Below are positions 1 through 8,175 of a stretch of 36,973 nt of DNA, piece after piece. A program made the translations under genes and the position numbers. The notes under the pieces are model-generated. The model was not told the DNA's origin. It saw nothing but the letters and a program-made list of their open reading frames with translations, and did not search any database. The first letter of the stretch is position 1. Each line of letters opens with the position of its first letter. This DNA comes from Nitrospirota bacterium (GTDB lineage Bacteria; Nitrospirota; Nitrospiria; SBBL01; JAADHI01), in the NCBI GenBank assembly GCA_029261135.1, contig JAJDBX010000054.1, positions 1-36,973 on the forward strand, in the 5' to 3' direction.

Positions 1-81
1 GTTCGTGCTTTTTCCGCTCTTTTTGACCAGATCAACCGCTTCTCCTTTGAATGATGAACTGAACTTTCTGCGTGTTTTCAT
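1..81 (-). CDS. IS3-family transposase OrfA (N-terminal part, cut by window edge)
   Basis: The visible 27 codons read MKTRRKFSSSFKGEAVDLVK and continue with KSGKSTN. This is the classic N-terminus of the helix-turn-helix OrfA protein of IS3-family elements (pattern M-K-x-R-R-K-F-S-x-x-F-K-x-E-A-V). OrfA binds the IS ends and is normally followed by an OrfB DDE integrase made by programmed frameshifting; OrfB is outside the window. The ATG at 79-81 is preceded by a good ribosome-binding site (GGGAGG, about 6 bases upstream). Family assignment is confident; the exact IS name cannot be given. Confidence 0.8.
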   Translation of the reverse strand, partial: MKTRRKFSSSFKGEAVDLVKKSGKSTN

Positions 82-140
82 CCTTTACCTCCCTCAGCAT
101 ATTATGCTAGATCGGTGTCCGTGAAAACAGGGGAAGGTCA
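1..140 (-). mobile_element. IS3-family insertion sequence, left end only
   Basis: Read on the minus strand, the element begins at about 140 with TGACCTTCCCCTGTTTTCAC, a G/C-rich inverted-repeat-like terminus starting with TG, as is usual for IS3-family elements. About 60 bases further in, an OrfA-type transposase starts. The rest of the element lies outside the window. At its outer edge it directly abuts an open frame without a start (141-370), so the insertion appears to have cut that gene. The exact tip at 140 is inferred from the terminal TG/CA and would need the other end to confirm. Confidence 0.7.
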
Positions 141-370
141 GGTACCCCAAGAAGGTTGTTCGTTCAATTATTCGAAGACCTAGTAATCTAAGGATTGATG
201 CCCTTAAAAAACTTACCTTAAAATTAAGAGAACAACGAGAACCTGCTTTTTACAGTGAGGAATTTTTTACAGAAAAAGAAGCACAGAATGCAGTTGATCG
301 GCTTTCAGAAATTTTCCATTTATGTGCAGACTTTGTTATCGCAGATTCTGAAAGAAGCATAATTTCCTAA
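141..370 (+). pseudogene. C-terminal remnant of an unknown gene truncated by the IS3-family element
   Basis: An open frame runs from the IS edge to a TAA at 368-370 without a credible start codon. It encodes about 75 residues, including LRIDALKKLTLKLREQREPA and a segment ending in FVIADSERSIIS. It is mostly helical, charged and low in GC. I do not recognise the family. The lack of a start and the position directly against an IS terminus indicate a gene whose 5' part was removed. Its stop codon is immediately followed by the shared outer flank of the MITE-like element at 376-520. Confidence 0.5.
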
Positions 371-375
371 CCCAT

Positions 376-520
376 CGCCAGACTGTGTGAAAACTCTGAC
401 CAGATCTGACCGCTCAAAAAAAAGGTTTCGAGGTTGCCTCATAATCAACGATCTCTTCCCGTCGCATGGGTTTGAGACCCCCAGTTTGTATGTGTTTTAG
501 AGTTTTCACACAGTCTGGCG
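376..520. mobile_element. MITE-like element with 22-bp perfect terminal inverted repeats
   Basis: The sequence at 376-397 (cgccagactgtgtgaaaact plus ct) is exactly repeated in inverted orientation at 499-520, enclosing about 100 bp with no coding potential. The same repeat, with few mismatches, bounds the IS1182-like element at 17865-19547. The outer flanks match as well (CCCATCG on one side, GTTGAGCG on the other), with this copy inverted relative to the IS. It is therefore best read as a non-autonomous, internally deleted relative of that IS. No target-site duplication was obvious. Confidence 0.75.
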
Positions 521-582
521 CTCAACCTGACCACATAAGACTCGCTTGGTTTTAGGTATTCTTGTTGGGCGGTCAAGTTTGC
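520..582. repeat. 63-bp imperfect palindromic repeat, copy 1 (attC-like?)
   Basis: This 63-bp segment begins GCTCAACCTGACC and ends GGTCAAGTTTGC, so its ends are imperfectly complementary with one extra base on one arm. In reverse complement it aligns without gaps to 17803-17865, with about 46 of 63 positions equal by eye. Both copies touch the same end of the MITE or the IS. The complementary AAC/GTT triplets and an RYYYAAC-like first box resemble integron attC sites, but the last box does not fit GTTRRRY well and there is no integrase in the window. Confidence 0.5.
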
Positions 583-612
583 TCAAACATTCAATAAATC
601 ACCACTCAGCCA

Positions 613-849
613 CTATTGCTCAAAGGCCTCAATGCTCTTAAGCCGATCCTGCTCAATCGCCTGCAGCTTTCCTTCGAGGGCTTTAGCCTTATTAATCGCA
701 TTAATATGAGGCTGAATCACCTTATCGACACTTTTTTGTACTATTGAGGGCTTCTTCTCGTTCATATTTACCGAATTGCTTTCACTGGAACATGCGGCGG
801 CCATTAAAAGAACACTAAGAATGAAGCCATTTCTCAGACAAATCATCAT
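613..849 (-). CDS. small putative lipoprotein, unknown function
   Basis: A 78-residue protein with a hydrophobic N-terminal segment ending in a lipobox (LLMAAAC-SSE, Cys about residue 20), so it is probably lipid-anchored after signal peptidase II cleavage. The mature part (about 58 residues) is charged and predicted helical, rich in Lys, Glu and Gln (for example KALEGKLQAIEQDRLKSI), like a short coiled coil. A strong AGGAGG lies just before the two adjacent ATG codons at 844-849; either may be used. I do not recognise a family. It stands alone between the MITE-like element and the DUF4157 gene, in the same orientation as the latter but separated from it by 166 bases. Confidence 0.6.
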   Translation of the reverse strand: MMICLRNGFILSVLLMAAACSSESNSVNMNEKKPSIVQKSVDKVIQPHINAINKAKALEGKLQAIEQDRLKSIEAFEQ

Positions 850-1015
850 GCCATGCCTCCTGGGTTGATATGATGATCTAAGCTTACCCCAAATAATCCG
901 ATTGTGTGGGTAGCGGTTTAAAAGAAGCCTCAGCCATGAAAGAGAAGAAATTCCGGGCTTCCATCAGAATCTGCTTCTTTCTGAAGTGGGAATTTAGATC
1001 TGATTCGCAGAAAGC

Positions 1016-2404
1016 TTAAAGATCGTCGTCAGGTGAGCCAGTCGATGGGCTTGCGGTAAAAAGAGAAAGCGGGAAGGTGGCTTCCCCTTGCATCCAGTAG
1101 TCGGCGGCACTTCCTGTGGACTTCAGTTCCACGGCTGCGGCGTGAACACAGTTTGTGATGCGGCCTGGCGGGCTGTCATCACCCACGCCTTTATTTTTAT
1201 ATCCAAATCCAGCCGGGTGAAAATCGTATCGATCCTTAAACCAGATATCCACAGTCCCTTTTTTGACATCCGCATCATAATCCACCCGGTCAATCCCACC
1301 AAAGGCATATCGAAAATCTTGTACCTTGTAATCCCCTTGCCAAATGGGGATATTGTTCGTCTTTGAAACCGCAATGGCTTTAGAGAATTTTCCCCTGACT
1401 TGGTCATCCTGATCAATCAGATCTCTTAAATTGCTGTCTTCATCAAACTTTTTTCCGCCCCCGCTGATGTAATGGTTTAAATGTTCCGTGGCCAGGGGTT
1501 TGCCATCCATTTCAACAAATAAAACCGTTTTCATGACATTCTCAGGTGAAAGCGTTGCGCAGACACATTCGATTCTGCCCCGTTCATCGGTGACGGAACA
1601 GTTTTTCTTGGCCGCTGCTTGTACGGCAGCCCATTTCCCGGATTTATGATCATGTGCTGGTCGGCCCGGCGTAAATTTTCGCTTCATCTGTATCATCCGA
1701 CGGACTTGTCCACCCCCTTGCTGGACAACATGGGTCAACTCGTGTGCCAAGAGTTGTTTGCCCTCCCTTGTTTCGGGTGAATACTGGCCTGAAGCAAAGA
1801 CCAGGTCTTTCCCCAGCGTGAAGGCCTTCGCATTGACTTGGCCTGCGAGCTGCCCTGCCTTTTCATCCGCATGAATGCGTACATCGCTGAAATTCGAGCC
1901 AAAACGCGGTTCAAAAAAGTTTCGTACCGATTTAGACAAGGGTGCGCCATGCCCTTGAATTGCAGGTACCCCTCCTTCAAAAGTGCTTGAGGGCGTTCCA
2001 CTTCTACCTCTTGATTTGGGCTGGACCAACGCCTCCTCACCTTCTTCTTCGGCTTGTCGTTGGAGCGCACTTTCACAATCCGTGCAGCTTCGATGGATAT
2101 CGGGTTTTTGATCAGATGTCCTTGCATCCCCTTCAACAATTTGTCGATCCGGCATGCGCATCACTTGCGCGGCCACACGATCCGCTTCCTGTTCGTAGAC
2201 ATCGTTCGCTGCGCCGATGTTTAACTTGGCTTGAATCATGTACGCACCCATGAATTTTTGAATCGCTTGATTGCCGAAGCGACGCTCTAAGCCCAAAGGC
2301 ATGTTCGATTGAAGAGATCTGGGAAGGGGATTATCCCGCTTTATGGTTTGATGCTTCAGTTTATCTTGCTGTTTAGGATTCCTCAGAGAGGCTCGCGTAT
2401 GCAT
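1016..2404 (-). CDS. DUF4157 (eCIS core) domain protein with HELTH motif and unknown C-terminal domain
   Basis: This 462-residue protein has three parts. Residues 1-140 are polar and include a Cys pair (CTDC). A DUF4157/eCIS-core domain (about 145-235) carries the typical FGSNFSDVRIHAD segment and the zinc-metalloprotease-like HELTH at 221-225. A C-terminal domain (about 240-462) contains WQGDYKVQDFRYAFGG and VDIWFKDRYDFHP. DUF4157 is known from cargo and effectors of extracellular contractile injection systems, where it is thought to act in cargo loading or self-processing. I do not recognise the C-terminal domain; the D-x-Y-D-F-H pattern is suggestive of a hydrolytic toxin but this is only inference. 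No contractile-system structural gene is nearby, so it is an orphan here. No signal peptide is visible. The ATG at 2402-2404 has only a weak ribosome-binding site. Confidence 0.8.
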   Translation of the reverse strand: MHTRASLRNPKQQDKLKHQTIKRDNPLPRSLQSNMPLGLERRFGNQAIQKFMGAYMIQAKLNIGAANDVYEQEADRVAAQVMRMPDRQIVEGDARTSDQKPDIHRSCTDCESALQRQAEEEGEEALVQPKSRGRSGTPSSTFEGGVPAIQGHGAPLSKSVRNFFEPRFGSNFSDVRIHADEKAGQLAGQVNAKAFTLGKDLVFASGQYSPETREGKQLLAHELTHVVQQGGGQVRRMIQMKRKFTPGRPAHDHKSGKWAAVQAAAKKNCSVTDERGRIECVCATLSPENVMKTVLFVEMDGKPLATEHLNHYISGGGKKFDEDSNLRDLIDQDDQVRGKFSKAIAVSKTNNIPIWQGDYKVQDFRYAFGGIDRVDYDADVKKGTVDIWFKDRYDFHPAGFGYKNKGVGDDSPPGRITNCVHAAAVELKSTGSAADYWMQGEATFPLSLFTASPSTGSPDDDL

Positions 2405-2886
2405 GGTTTAACCTGTGTTGAAGCTATTTTGCAAGGACTCTAAACCTTTCACCTCATGGAATCAAATATTTGTTATTCTAGGCAATAAAAACAGGCCGAA
2501 ACAGGGTTAAAACTTGAGACAGGACTATGGATACCCTGTTGCCATTGACTCTGAAAATGGGATCTTTTGGATAGAACTCACCGATTTGTCAAAAAATATT
2601 TCGGATATTGAGATCATTTGATAACCGATACAGAAGAAGCCCTAATTCTTCCAGTAAGCTCCATACTAGCTCTCTTTTCATTTACTCAATTTCTATCCCG
2701 CTATATTTTGAGGAGATCTTTAAATGCTGCAAATGAGTTATTTGAAAAGAAATCTTCATAGGAATACCTCAGGCGCTATCCTTCCACCGATGCCCGCAAG
2801 TTTTCTTCGACGAACATTAACCTGATTAAAATAAGATGCTTGATCAATTTCACCTTAAGTCAGGACATCGTGGTTTATTTAATTCC
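2405..2886. other. non-coding stretch with one weak small-ORF candidate
   Basis: About 480 bases without a convincing gene, low in GC. A 33-codon plus-strand frame at 2724-2825 (MLQMSYLKRNLHRNTSGAIL...) is preceded by GAGGAG about 9 bases upstream of its ATG, but its composition gives no further support. The region should hold the promoter of the minus-strand DUF4157 gene; I could not pick one with confidence. Confidence 0.3.
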
Positions 2887-4173
2887 TCAGTTTTCCATTT
2901 TTTCACTATAGAAATGGTAACAGTTGCGTCCGGAGGATTTGGATTTGTACATAGCCATATCGGCCTTCTGGATAAGATCCGCTCCATCTTCCCCATCGTC
3001 AGGCACGATCGTGATACCGATACTGGAACCAATAGAGATGTGATGCCCGTCGATTTCAAAAATATTTGAAATTTTTTTCAGGATCTCTTCAGAAACAATA
3101 GATGCCTCTTGTCCCCCTTTGATATTAGTGAGAACAATGATGAATTCATCACCGCCAGTGCGGGCAACCGTATCGGTTTCCCGCACACAGGAATTCAGTC
3201 GAACGGCTGCCATTTTTAAAATGATATCCCCCGTGGCATGACCAAAGGTGTCGTTTACTTCTTTGAAACGATCGAGATCGACAAAAAGAAGTGCCGCTTT
3301 TTGTCGATCTCGTCGCACCTGTTTAATTGCTTGAGAAAAGCGTTCTGAGAATAGAATACGATTCGGGAGATCCGTGAGCGGGTCATAGTAAGCTTGTAAT
3401 TTCAGCGCCATCTCCCCCTCTTTGCGATGTGTGATATCGCTGAAAAGAGCAGTGTATTGAACAACATGACCTTGTCCATCTTTCACTGCCATAATCGAAA
3501 GCCATTCTGGATAGGTTTCCCCGCTTTTCCGTCGATTCCAAATCTCTCCCCGCCAGTGCCCCGTTTGCTGGATCGATTCCCACATCGCTTTATAGAAAGC
3601 TGGATCATGCCTGCCAGATTGAAGGATCTTGGGATTTTTTCCCAGTACCTCTTCGGGAGTGTAGCCTGTTATTCGAGTGAATGCGGGATTAACCAAAATA
3701 ATGTGTCCATCAGTATCGGTCACCAGAATCGCTTCTTGGGTGGCATCAAAGATGGACGCGGAAAGATGCTTAAACCTTTCGGACAGTATGTGATCGGTGA
3801 CGTCTCGACAGTTCCATAATAAATAACCTTTGTCGTTAAGGGCAATGACCTTAGACTCGATCTGGACATCCCGACTCTTTCCCTCCTTTGTTCGGTGTTT
3901 GGCCATAAAAGTCCTGTTTCCTTGGATTCGGAGGGACTCTAGCTCCCTGATGAGACCTTCGTCTGATTTATCATTAAAATCTAATACCTTTAGATCAGTA
4001 AACTCCTTTCGTGTATACCCCAAGTATAGATGTGCATTATCATTGAAGGCTACAACTCGGCCTGAATCAGGTTCAATCACGATGAGAATATTTCCAGACT
4101 GTTCGAAGATGTGGCGGTATTGCGCTTCCGAATCAATCAGTCTTTTTTCTAGGTTCTTTTTTTGTTCTTTCAT
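2887..4173 (-). CDS. PAS-PAS-GGDEF diguanylate cyclase
   Basis: A 428-residue cytosolic sensor enzyme. Two PAS domains (about 10-125 and 140-255, the second followed by a PAC-like segment ending TALFSDITHRKE) precede a GGDEF domain (about 258-425). The active-site GGDEF is intact at residues 340-344 (VARTGGDEFIIVL). An RETD sequence lies five residues upstream, matching the RxxD inhibitory I-site, so product feedback is likely. Such enzymes condense two GTP into c-di-GMP. There is no transmembrane segment; the PAS ligands are unknown. A short coiled-coil-like N-terminus (KEQKKNLEKRLIDSEAQYRH) leads into the first PAS. The start is not well fixed, since the ribosome-binding site is poor. The HD-GYP gene at 4730 is divergent, pairing synthesis with degradation. 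Confidence 0.93.
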   Translation of the reverse strand: MKEQKKNLEKRLIDSEAQYRHIFEQSGNILIVIEPDSGRVVAFNDNAHLYLGYTRKEFTDLKVLDFNDKSDEGLIRELESLRIQGNRTFMAKHRTKEGKSRDVQIESKVIALNDKGYLLWNCRDVTDHILSERFKHLSASIFDATQEAILVTDTDGHIILVNPAFTRITGYTPEEVLGKNPKILQSGRHDPAFYKAMWESIQQTGHWRGEIWNRRKSGETYPEWLSIMAVKDGQGHVVQYTALFSDITHRKEGEMALKLQAYYDPLTDLPNRILFSERFSQAIKQVRRDRQKAALLFVDLDRFKEVNDTFGHATGDIILKMAAVRLNSCVRETDTVARTGGDEFIIVLTNIKGGQEASIVSEEILKKISNIFEIDGHHISIGSSIGITIVPDDGEDGADLIQKADMAMYKSKSSGRNCYHFYSEKMEN

Positions 4174-4729
4174 CTCAAAAAAAATTCCAGACAGCTGACA
4201 TTTCTATAAAATCCTTGGTATAAAAATATGTTCTCCAGAATTGCTTTCCATTTTAGATAGACGAGAGTACGCTTACTTAATAGATGTTACCCTGATTTAG
4301 AGTATCACGCAAAATATTTCCACGATAAATTCGATTTTTTCATTTTAGAGAATACCGAAAACCTACTCAATTTTGTTTTAATTTTTTCGTGGAATTCTAT
4401 CGATTCTGAGCTGAGGGCAAGAAACCGCTTTAGACTGACCCTATTCAACAATTTTTCTCATATCATTTAATCTTTAGAGTTTACGATTTTATCGGATTGA
4501 AGATTTTTCCTTCTTCCCAGAAACCCTGTATTTCCTTAAACTTCGATCCACACAAGGTTTTGTACTGGCATTCGTCATTTTTTGGTGTATCGGGGATTTT
4601 CATATCCTAACTAATTATCATATTTCAATCTATAGGTTGTAGTCCTTAAGTAAAACGAAGTGCGTCCCCTTTTTCTTCATCGATTTCGATCTATACTTAA
4701 AACACTTAGACATTGACATTGGAGGGAGC
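4174..4729. other. divergent intergenic region between the cyclase and the HD-GYP gene
   Basis: About 555 AT-rich bases with stops in all frames. It must carry the promoters of both divergent c-di-GMP genes. The only site I can place well is the ribosome-binding site GGAGGGAGC directly before the HD-GYP ATG at 4730. I saw no riboswitch-like fold or strong repeat. Confidence 0.4.
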
Positions 4730-5857
4730 ATGTTTGAGCATCGGGACAGCCTTGTCGAAATAGATCAACAAATCACTCTGCACGAGAAACTCACCGTCGC
4801 CCACAAATCCTTGAACAAAACCTTCCCCTTTATCGTACGGATTGCCATCGCCATTTATGATCCCGAAACGAAGGTTTTAAAAACCTTTCTGCATAGCAGT
4901 GGCGAAGACAACCCGCTTGACCATTACCAGGCTTTGCTCGACGATGCCCCCTCGCTCAAGGAAATACTCAAGAAAGGCTTGCCGCGGGTCGTCAACAACC
5001 TGCTGACCTTCGAAACCGGAGGGCGAGAGCATACCAAGAGAATCGGTCGACAAACTTACGAAGCCAGCTATACCATGCCGATCTTTAAAAATGGCATATT
5101 TATGGGTTTTATATTTTTTAATTCAAATAAAAAAGAGGTGTTTATTGAAAACGTCTTGCATCAAATCGATATTTACGGACATATGATTGCCTTGATGGTA
5201 ATTAATGAATTCAACTCGATTGAAACACTGAGCGCACTGATGAAAACCACAGGCCATATCACACATGCGCGTGACGCTGAAACCGGAAGCCATCTAGATC
5301 GAATGTCCCGTTACAGCCGGATGATTGCCAATGCCTTAACTGAAAAGTATGATCTGGACGACAGTTATATTGAACATATTTTTATGTTTTCTCCCCATCA
5401 CGATATTGGGAAAATCGCGATCCCCGACCATATTTTATTCAAACCCGGCAGACTAAACGAAACGGAAAAAAAAGTGATGGAATCTCACGTGCAAAAGGGT
5501 CGTGAAATCATCGACGATCTTCTCGATAATTTCGGGCTAGAGAAATTTGACGACATCAATGTCTTGCGTAACATCGCTGAGTACCATCATGAAACGATGA
5601 ACGGAAGCGGTTACCCAAAAGGAATAGGAGGCGGGCTCATTCCTTTGGAAGCACGTATTATTGCTGTAGCAGACATTTTCGACGCACTCACCAGTACCCG
5701 CCCATATAAAGAAGCATGGAGCAATGAACAAGCGATTCAGGAGCTGAAGCGGCTTGCTGGGGAATCCCTAGATCAGGATTGTGTCCGAGCTTTGATCGAA
5801 AACATGGATGAAGTTGAGCAGATACAGAAACAGTTCAATGAAAACACTTTCGGGTAA
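4730..5857 (+). CDS. GAF-like / HD-GYP domain c-di-GMP phosphodiesterase
   Basis: A 375-residue protein. The N-terminal half (about 1-155) looks like a GAF-type sensor domain (RIAIAIYDPETKVLKTFLHS). The C-terminal half is an HD-GYP domain: it has the HHDIGK metal-binding motif (HD at about 223-224), HHETMNGSGYP with the GYP triplet at about 294-296, and ARIIAVADIFDALTSTRPYK. HD-GYP enzymes hydrolyse c-di-GMP to pGpG or GMP at a metal centre, and all key motifs are present, so activity is expected. No membrane segment or receiver domain is seen; it is probably cytosolic and controlled by a ligand at the GAF-like part. A strong GGAGGG precedes the ATG. The opposing GGDEF gene and the GEMM-type riboswitch at 25 kb suggest real c-di-GMP signalling in this organism. 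Confidence 0.93.
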   Translation: MFEHRDSLVEIDQQITLHEKLTVAHKSLNKTFPFIVRIAIAIYDPETKVLKTFLHSSGEDNPLDHYQALLDDAPSLKEILKKGLPRVVNNLLTFETGGREHTKRIGRQTYEASYTMPIFKNGIFMGFIFFNSNKKEVFIENVLHQIDIYGHMIALMVINEFNSIETLSALMKTTGHITHARDAETGSHLDRMSRYSRMIANALTEKYDLDDSYIEHIFMFSPHHDIGKIAIPDHILFKPGRLNETEKKVMESHVQKGREIIDDLLDNFGLEKFDDINVLRNIAEYHHETMNGSGYPKGIGGGLIPLEARIIAVADIFDALTSTRPYKEAWSNEQAIQELKRLAGESLDQDCVRALIENMDEVEQIQKQFNENTFG

Positions 5858-6105
5858 CTATTGTACAGAAAATCATCAACCCTATAATCCGGTATTTTCG
5901 TTTAGAGCTGGATCAGTTTTTCCTCAAACGCAATAAATATGGAATGACCCATTCTGCTTCACAGTAAGCTACGAGAAGTCCTACATATTTTATACAAGAT
6001 GCTTTTCATTGGATTTGTGCTTCCGATAGAGTCAAAACATCCCATCCCTTCGCGGAGGAAATCTCTTTCTTTAAAGCATTCTCATCGCCAACTGACACAA
6101 ATGTC

Positions 6106-7878
6106 TTAAAACGTGGCGATGTCGTATTGCTCATTGTGCAGATTTGAGTCAGCTTTAATGATGATCTTTTTCTCGTACTGTTTTTCAAGTGCATCAACCT
6201 CTTCCCCCGCTTCATCAAATAAGTAGGCTGCAACCGTGGGATGCACCCCGACAATGATTTTTTTGTCACGGGGAGAAGGACCAATCAAGCGGATTTCACG
6301 GAATAACTCATGACTGACCGTTGTCGGTGATTTCACCAATCCCCTGCCTTCACAGTAAGGGCAAGGATCGCAAAGAATACTCAGAAGGTCTTCTCTTGTG
6401 CGTTCGCGTGAAATTTGAACCAGCCCAAGTTCTGAGATTTTGAGGACATTAACCCGTGCCTTATCTCCAGAAATTGAATCATGTAGGACCTTCATGACCT
6501 TATCTTTGTGACGGTCTTTTTCCATATCAATAAGATCAATGATGATGATCCCTCCAATATTTCGAAGACGCATTTGGTAGGGAACTTCTTTAACCGCTTC
6601 AAGGTTTGTTTTAAAAATAGTTTCTTCAAGATCTTTTTTACCGACAAATCGTCCCGTGTTGACATCAATAACAGTCAGGGCTTCGGCATGATCGATGACC
6701 AAGTACCCCCCGGATTTCAACCAGACGCGCCGATTTCTCGCTTTTGATATTTCGACTTCGACGCCATAGGCATCAAATATCGGCTCATTTTTATCCCATA
6801 AACTGACACGAGGCAGGAAGGACGGCAAATAAGTCCCGACAAATTCATTGATCCCGTCATATTCTTTTTTTGAGTCGATAATGAGCTTGCTCACATCTTT
6901 GGTAAAAAGATCGCGAACGGTTCTAAAGATGAGATCCAGATCATTGTGGAGCAAGGTGGGGGCAGGTTTTTTCTTGCCTTTTTTAAGAATATTTTGCCAA
7001 ACCACTTCGAGAAAATCGATGTCCTGCTTAAATTCTTCTTCCGTCGTACCGTCACTGACTGTTCGGACAATGTATCCACAGCCCTTTTTTCGAAGGCGAT
7101 GAATCATTTCTTTTAGTCGTTGGCGCTCGCCATCTTTACCAATCCGACGTGAAACACCAACATGGTTGACCATGGGCATGTAGACAAGATAACGGCCCGG
7201 AAGGGAAACATAGGTCGTGACACGAGGCCCTTTTGTGCCAATGGGTTCTTTTGAAACCTGGACAATAATTTCTTGCCCTTCTTTGATCAAAGATTCAATC
7301 GCACGAGAGGATCTCTTTTTGGGTCGCCTGATGACGGAAACTGGATCTTCGTCCGTACTTTCTTCTAGATCCAGTTCTTCCTCGCCATTTTCACCGTCGC
7401 CATTTTCACCGTCTCCGTTTTCTAATTTTTCTGTTTGATCCAAGACAACGGGGACATCCGTGTGATCATCTGCATCTTGTTCCCCCACTTCCACATCTGT
7501 ATTTTCCTCGATAGTTTCCGTGATTTTAGGTGGAGAAATTTCGAGCGCCGCTTGGGATGCGACATTTTGATCAGAGTCTTTTTTTTTGCTAGCTTCATCG
7601 GCGATTTTTGCTTTTTTTCGAGGCTTCTCTTTCTTAGGAGGATCTTGTTTGACCACCATAATGTCGGCAACATAGAGAAAAGCAGCCTTTTCCATCCCGA
7701 TGTCGATAAAGGCCGCCTGCATCCCAGGAAGGACTTTGACTATTTTGCCTTTGTAAACATTTCCCACAATGCCACGTTCTTTTTTGCGATCAAAATAAAG
7801 CTCCGTGACAACTTTGTTTTCGATAAGTGCAACACGTGATTCTTCACGTGCCACATTAATGACAATTTCAGTAGACAT
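6106..7878 (-). CDS. rng: ribonuclease G (RNase E/G family) with acidic insertion
   Basis: A 590-residue endoribonuclease of the RNase E/G family, which cleaves single-stranded RNA in 5S/16S rRNA maturation and mRNA turnover. The N-terminal S1 region begins GIVGNVYKGKIVKVLPGMQA. The catalytic DNase-I-like part holds VIDVNTGRFVG and IIIIDLIDME with the Mg-binding Asp residues, and a CPYC zinc-link follows. The family is usually near 490-510 residues; the excess lies between about 80 and 190, a Lys/Glu/Asp-rich low-complexity insertion within the S1 region. It includes a duplicated 15-bp unit (7384-7413) encoding ENGDG repeats. It is the last gene of the rod-shape cluster but separated from rodA by about 300 bases. 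The membrane-anchor and degradosome tail of RNase E are absent, so RNase G is the better call. Confidence 0.93.
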   Translation of the reverse strand: MSTEIVINVAREESRVALIENKVVTELYFDRKKERGIVGNVYKGKIVKVLPGMQAAFIDIGMEKAAFLYVADIMVVKQDPPKKEKPRKKAKIADEASKKKDSDQNVASQAALEISPPKITETIEENTDVEVGEQDADDHTDVPVVLDQTEKLENGDGENGDGENGEEELDLEESTDEDPVSVIRRPKKRSSRAIESLIKEGQEIIVQVSKEPIGTKGPRVTTYVSLPGRYLVYMPMVNHVGVSRRIGKDGERQRLKEMIHRLRKKGCGYIVRTVSDGTTEEEFKQDIDFLEVVWQNILKKGKKKPAPTLLHNDLDLIFRTVRDLFTKDVSKLIIDSKKEYDGINEFVGTYLPSFLPRVSLWDKNEPIFDAYGVEVEISKARNRRVWLKSGGYLVIDHAEALTVIDVNTGRFVGKKDLEETIFKTNLEAVKEVPYQMRLRNIGGIIIIDLIDMEKDRHKDKVMKVLHDSISGDKARVNVLKISELGLVQISRERTREDLLSILCDPCPYCEGRGLVKSPTTVSHELFREIRLIGPSPRDKKIIVGVHPTVAAYLFDEAGEEVDALEKQYEKKIIIKADSNLHNEQYDIATF

Positions 7879-8175
7879 GGCATTCTCTTTCTGGAACGCC
7901 TCAATCAGTCAATCAAGCAATATTCGCTCTTAAAAAACAATACGAGAACCCCTTATTAAACGGGAAACATAAGTTACCGTTAAGCAAGAATGTGCTTAAA
8001 TGACTAAAAGAGAATTTCCTTTTCTGACCTAATTTTCTTTAAACCGCTCAAAACTTTTGGAGATTCCGACATTGCTTCAAAAAACCGCAAACCAATCTCA
8101 GAACAAGAGACAGTGTGCAAAAGGCCGATTCTGGAACCCAAAAGAGAACCGTTTAACAATTTGAGGTCGGTTGTC
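7879..8175. other. rodA-rng intergenic region
   Basis: About 297 bases between rodA and rng. On the minus strand an open frame of roughly 55 codons runs from the rodA stop (ending ...SGLKKIRSEKEILF) but has no start near its beginning and no recognisable sequence. I saw no clear terminator. The gap is long for the otherwise tight cluster, so rng may have its own promoter. Confidence 0.3.

Noticed and set aside
1016-2404. Part of a contractile injection system locus
   Set aside because: No sheath, tube, baseplate or ATPase gene is present within the window; only the DUF4157 cargo-type protein is seen.
6006-6284. Minus-strand 92-codon frame overlapping the 3' end of rng
   Set aside because: It is out of frame with rng, which ends naturally after the conserved C-terminal region; no independent motif or ribosome-binding site.
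8030-8175. Small gene between rodA and rng
   Set aside because: The open frame has no start codon near its beginning, no ribosome-binding site and no recognisable sequence.
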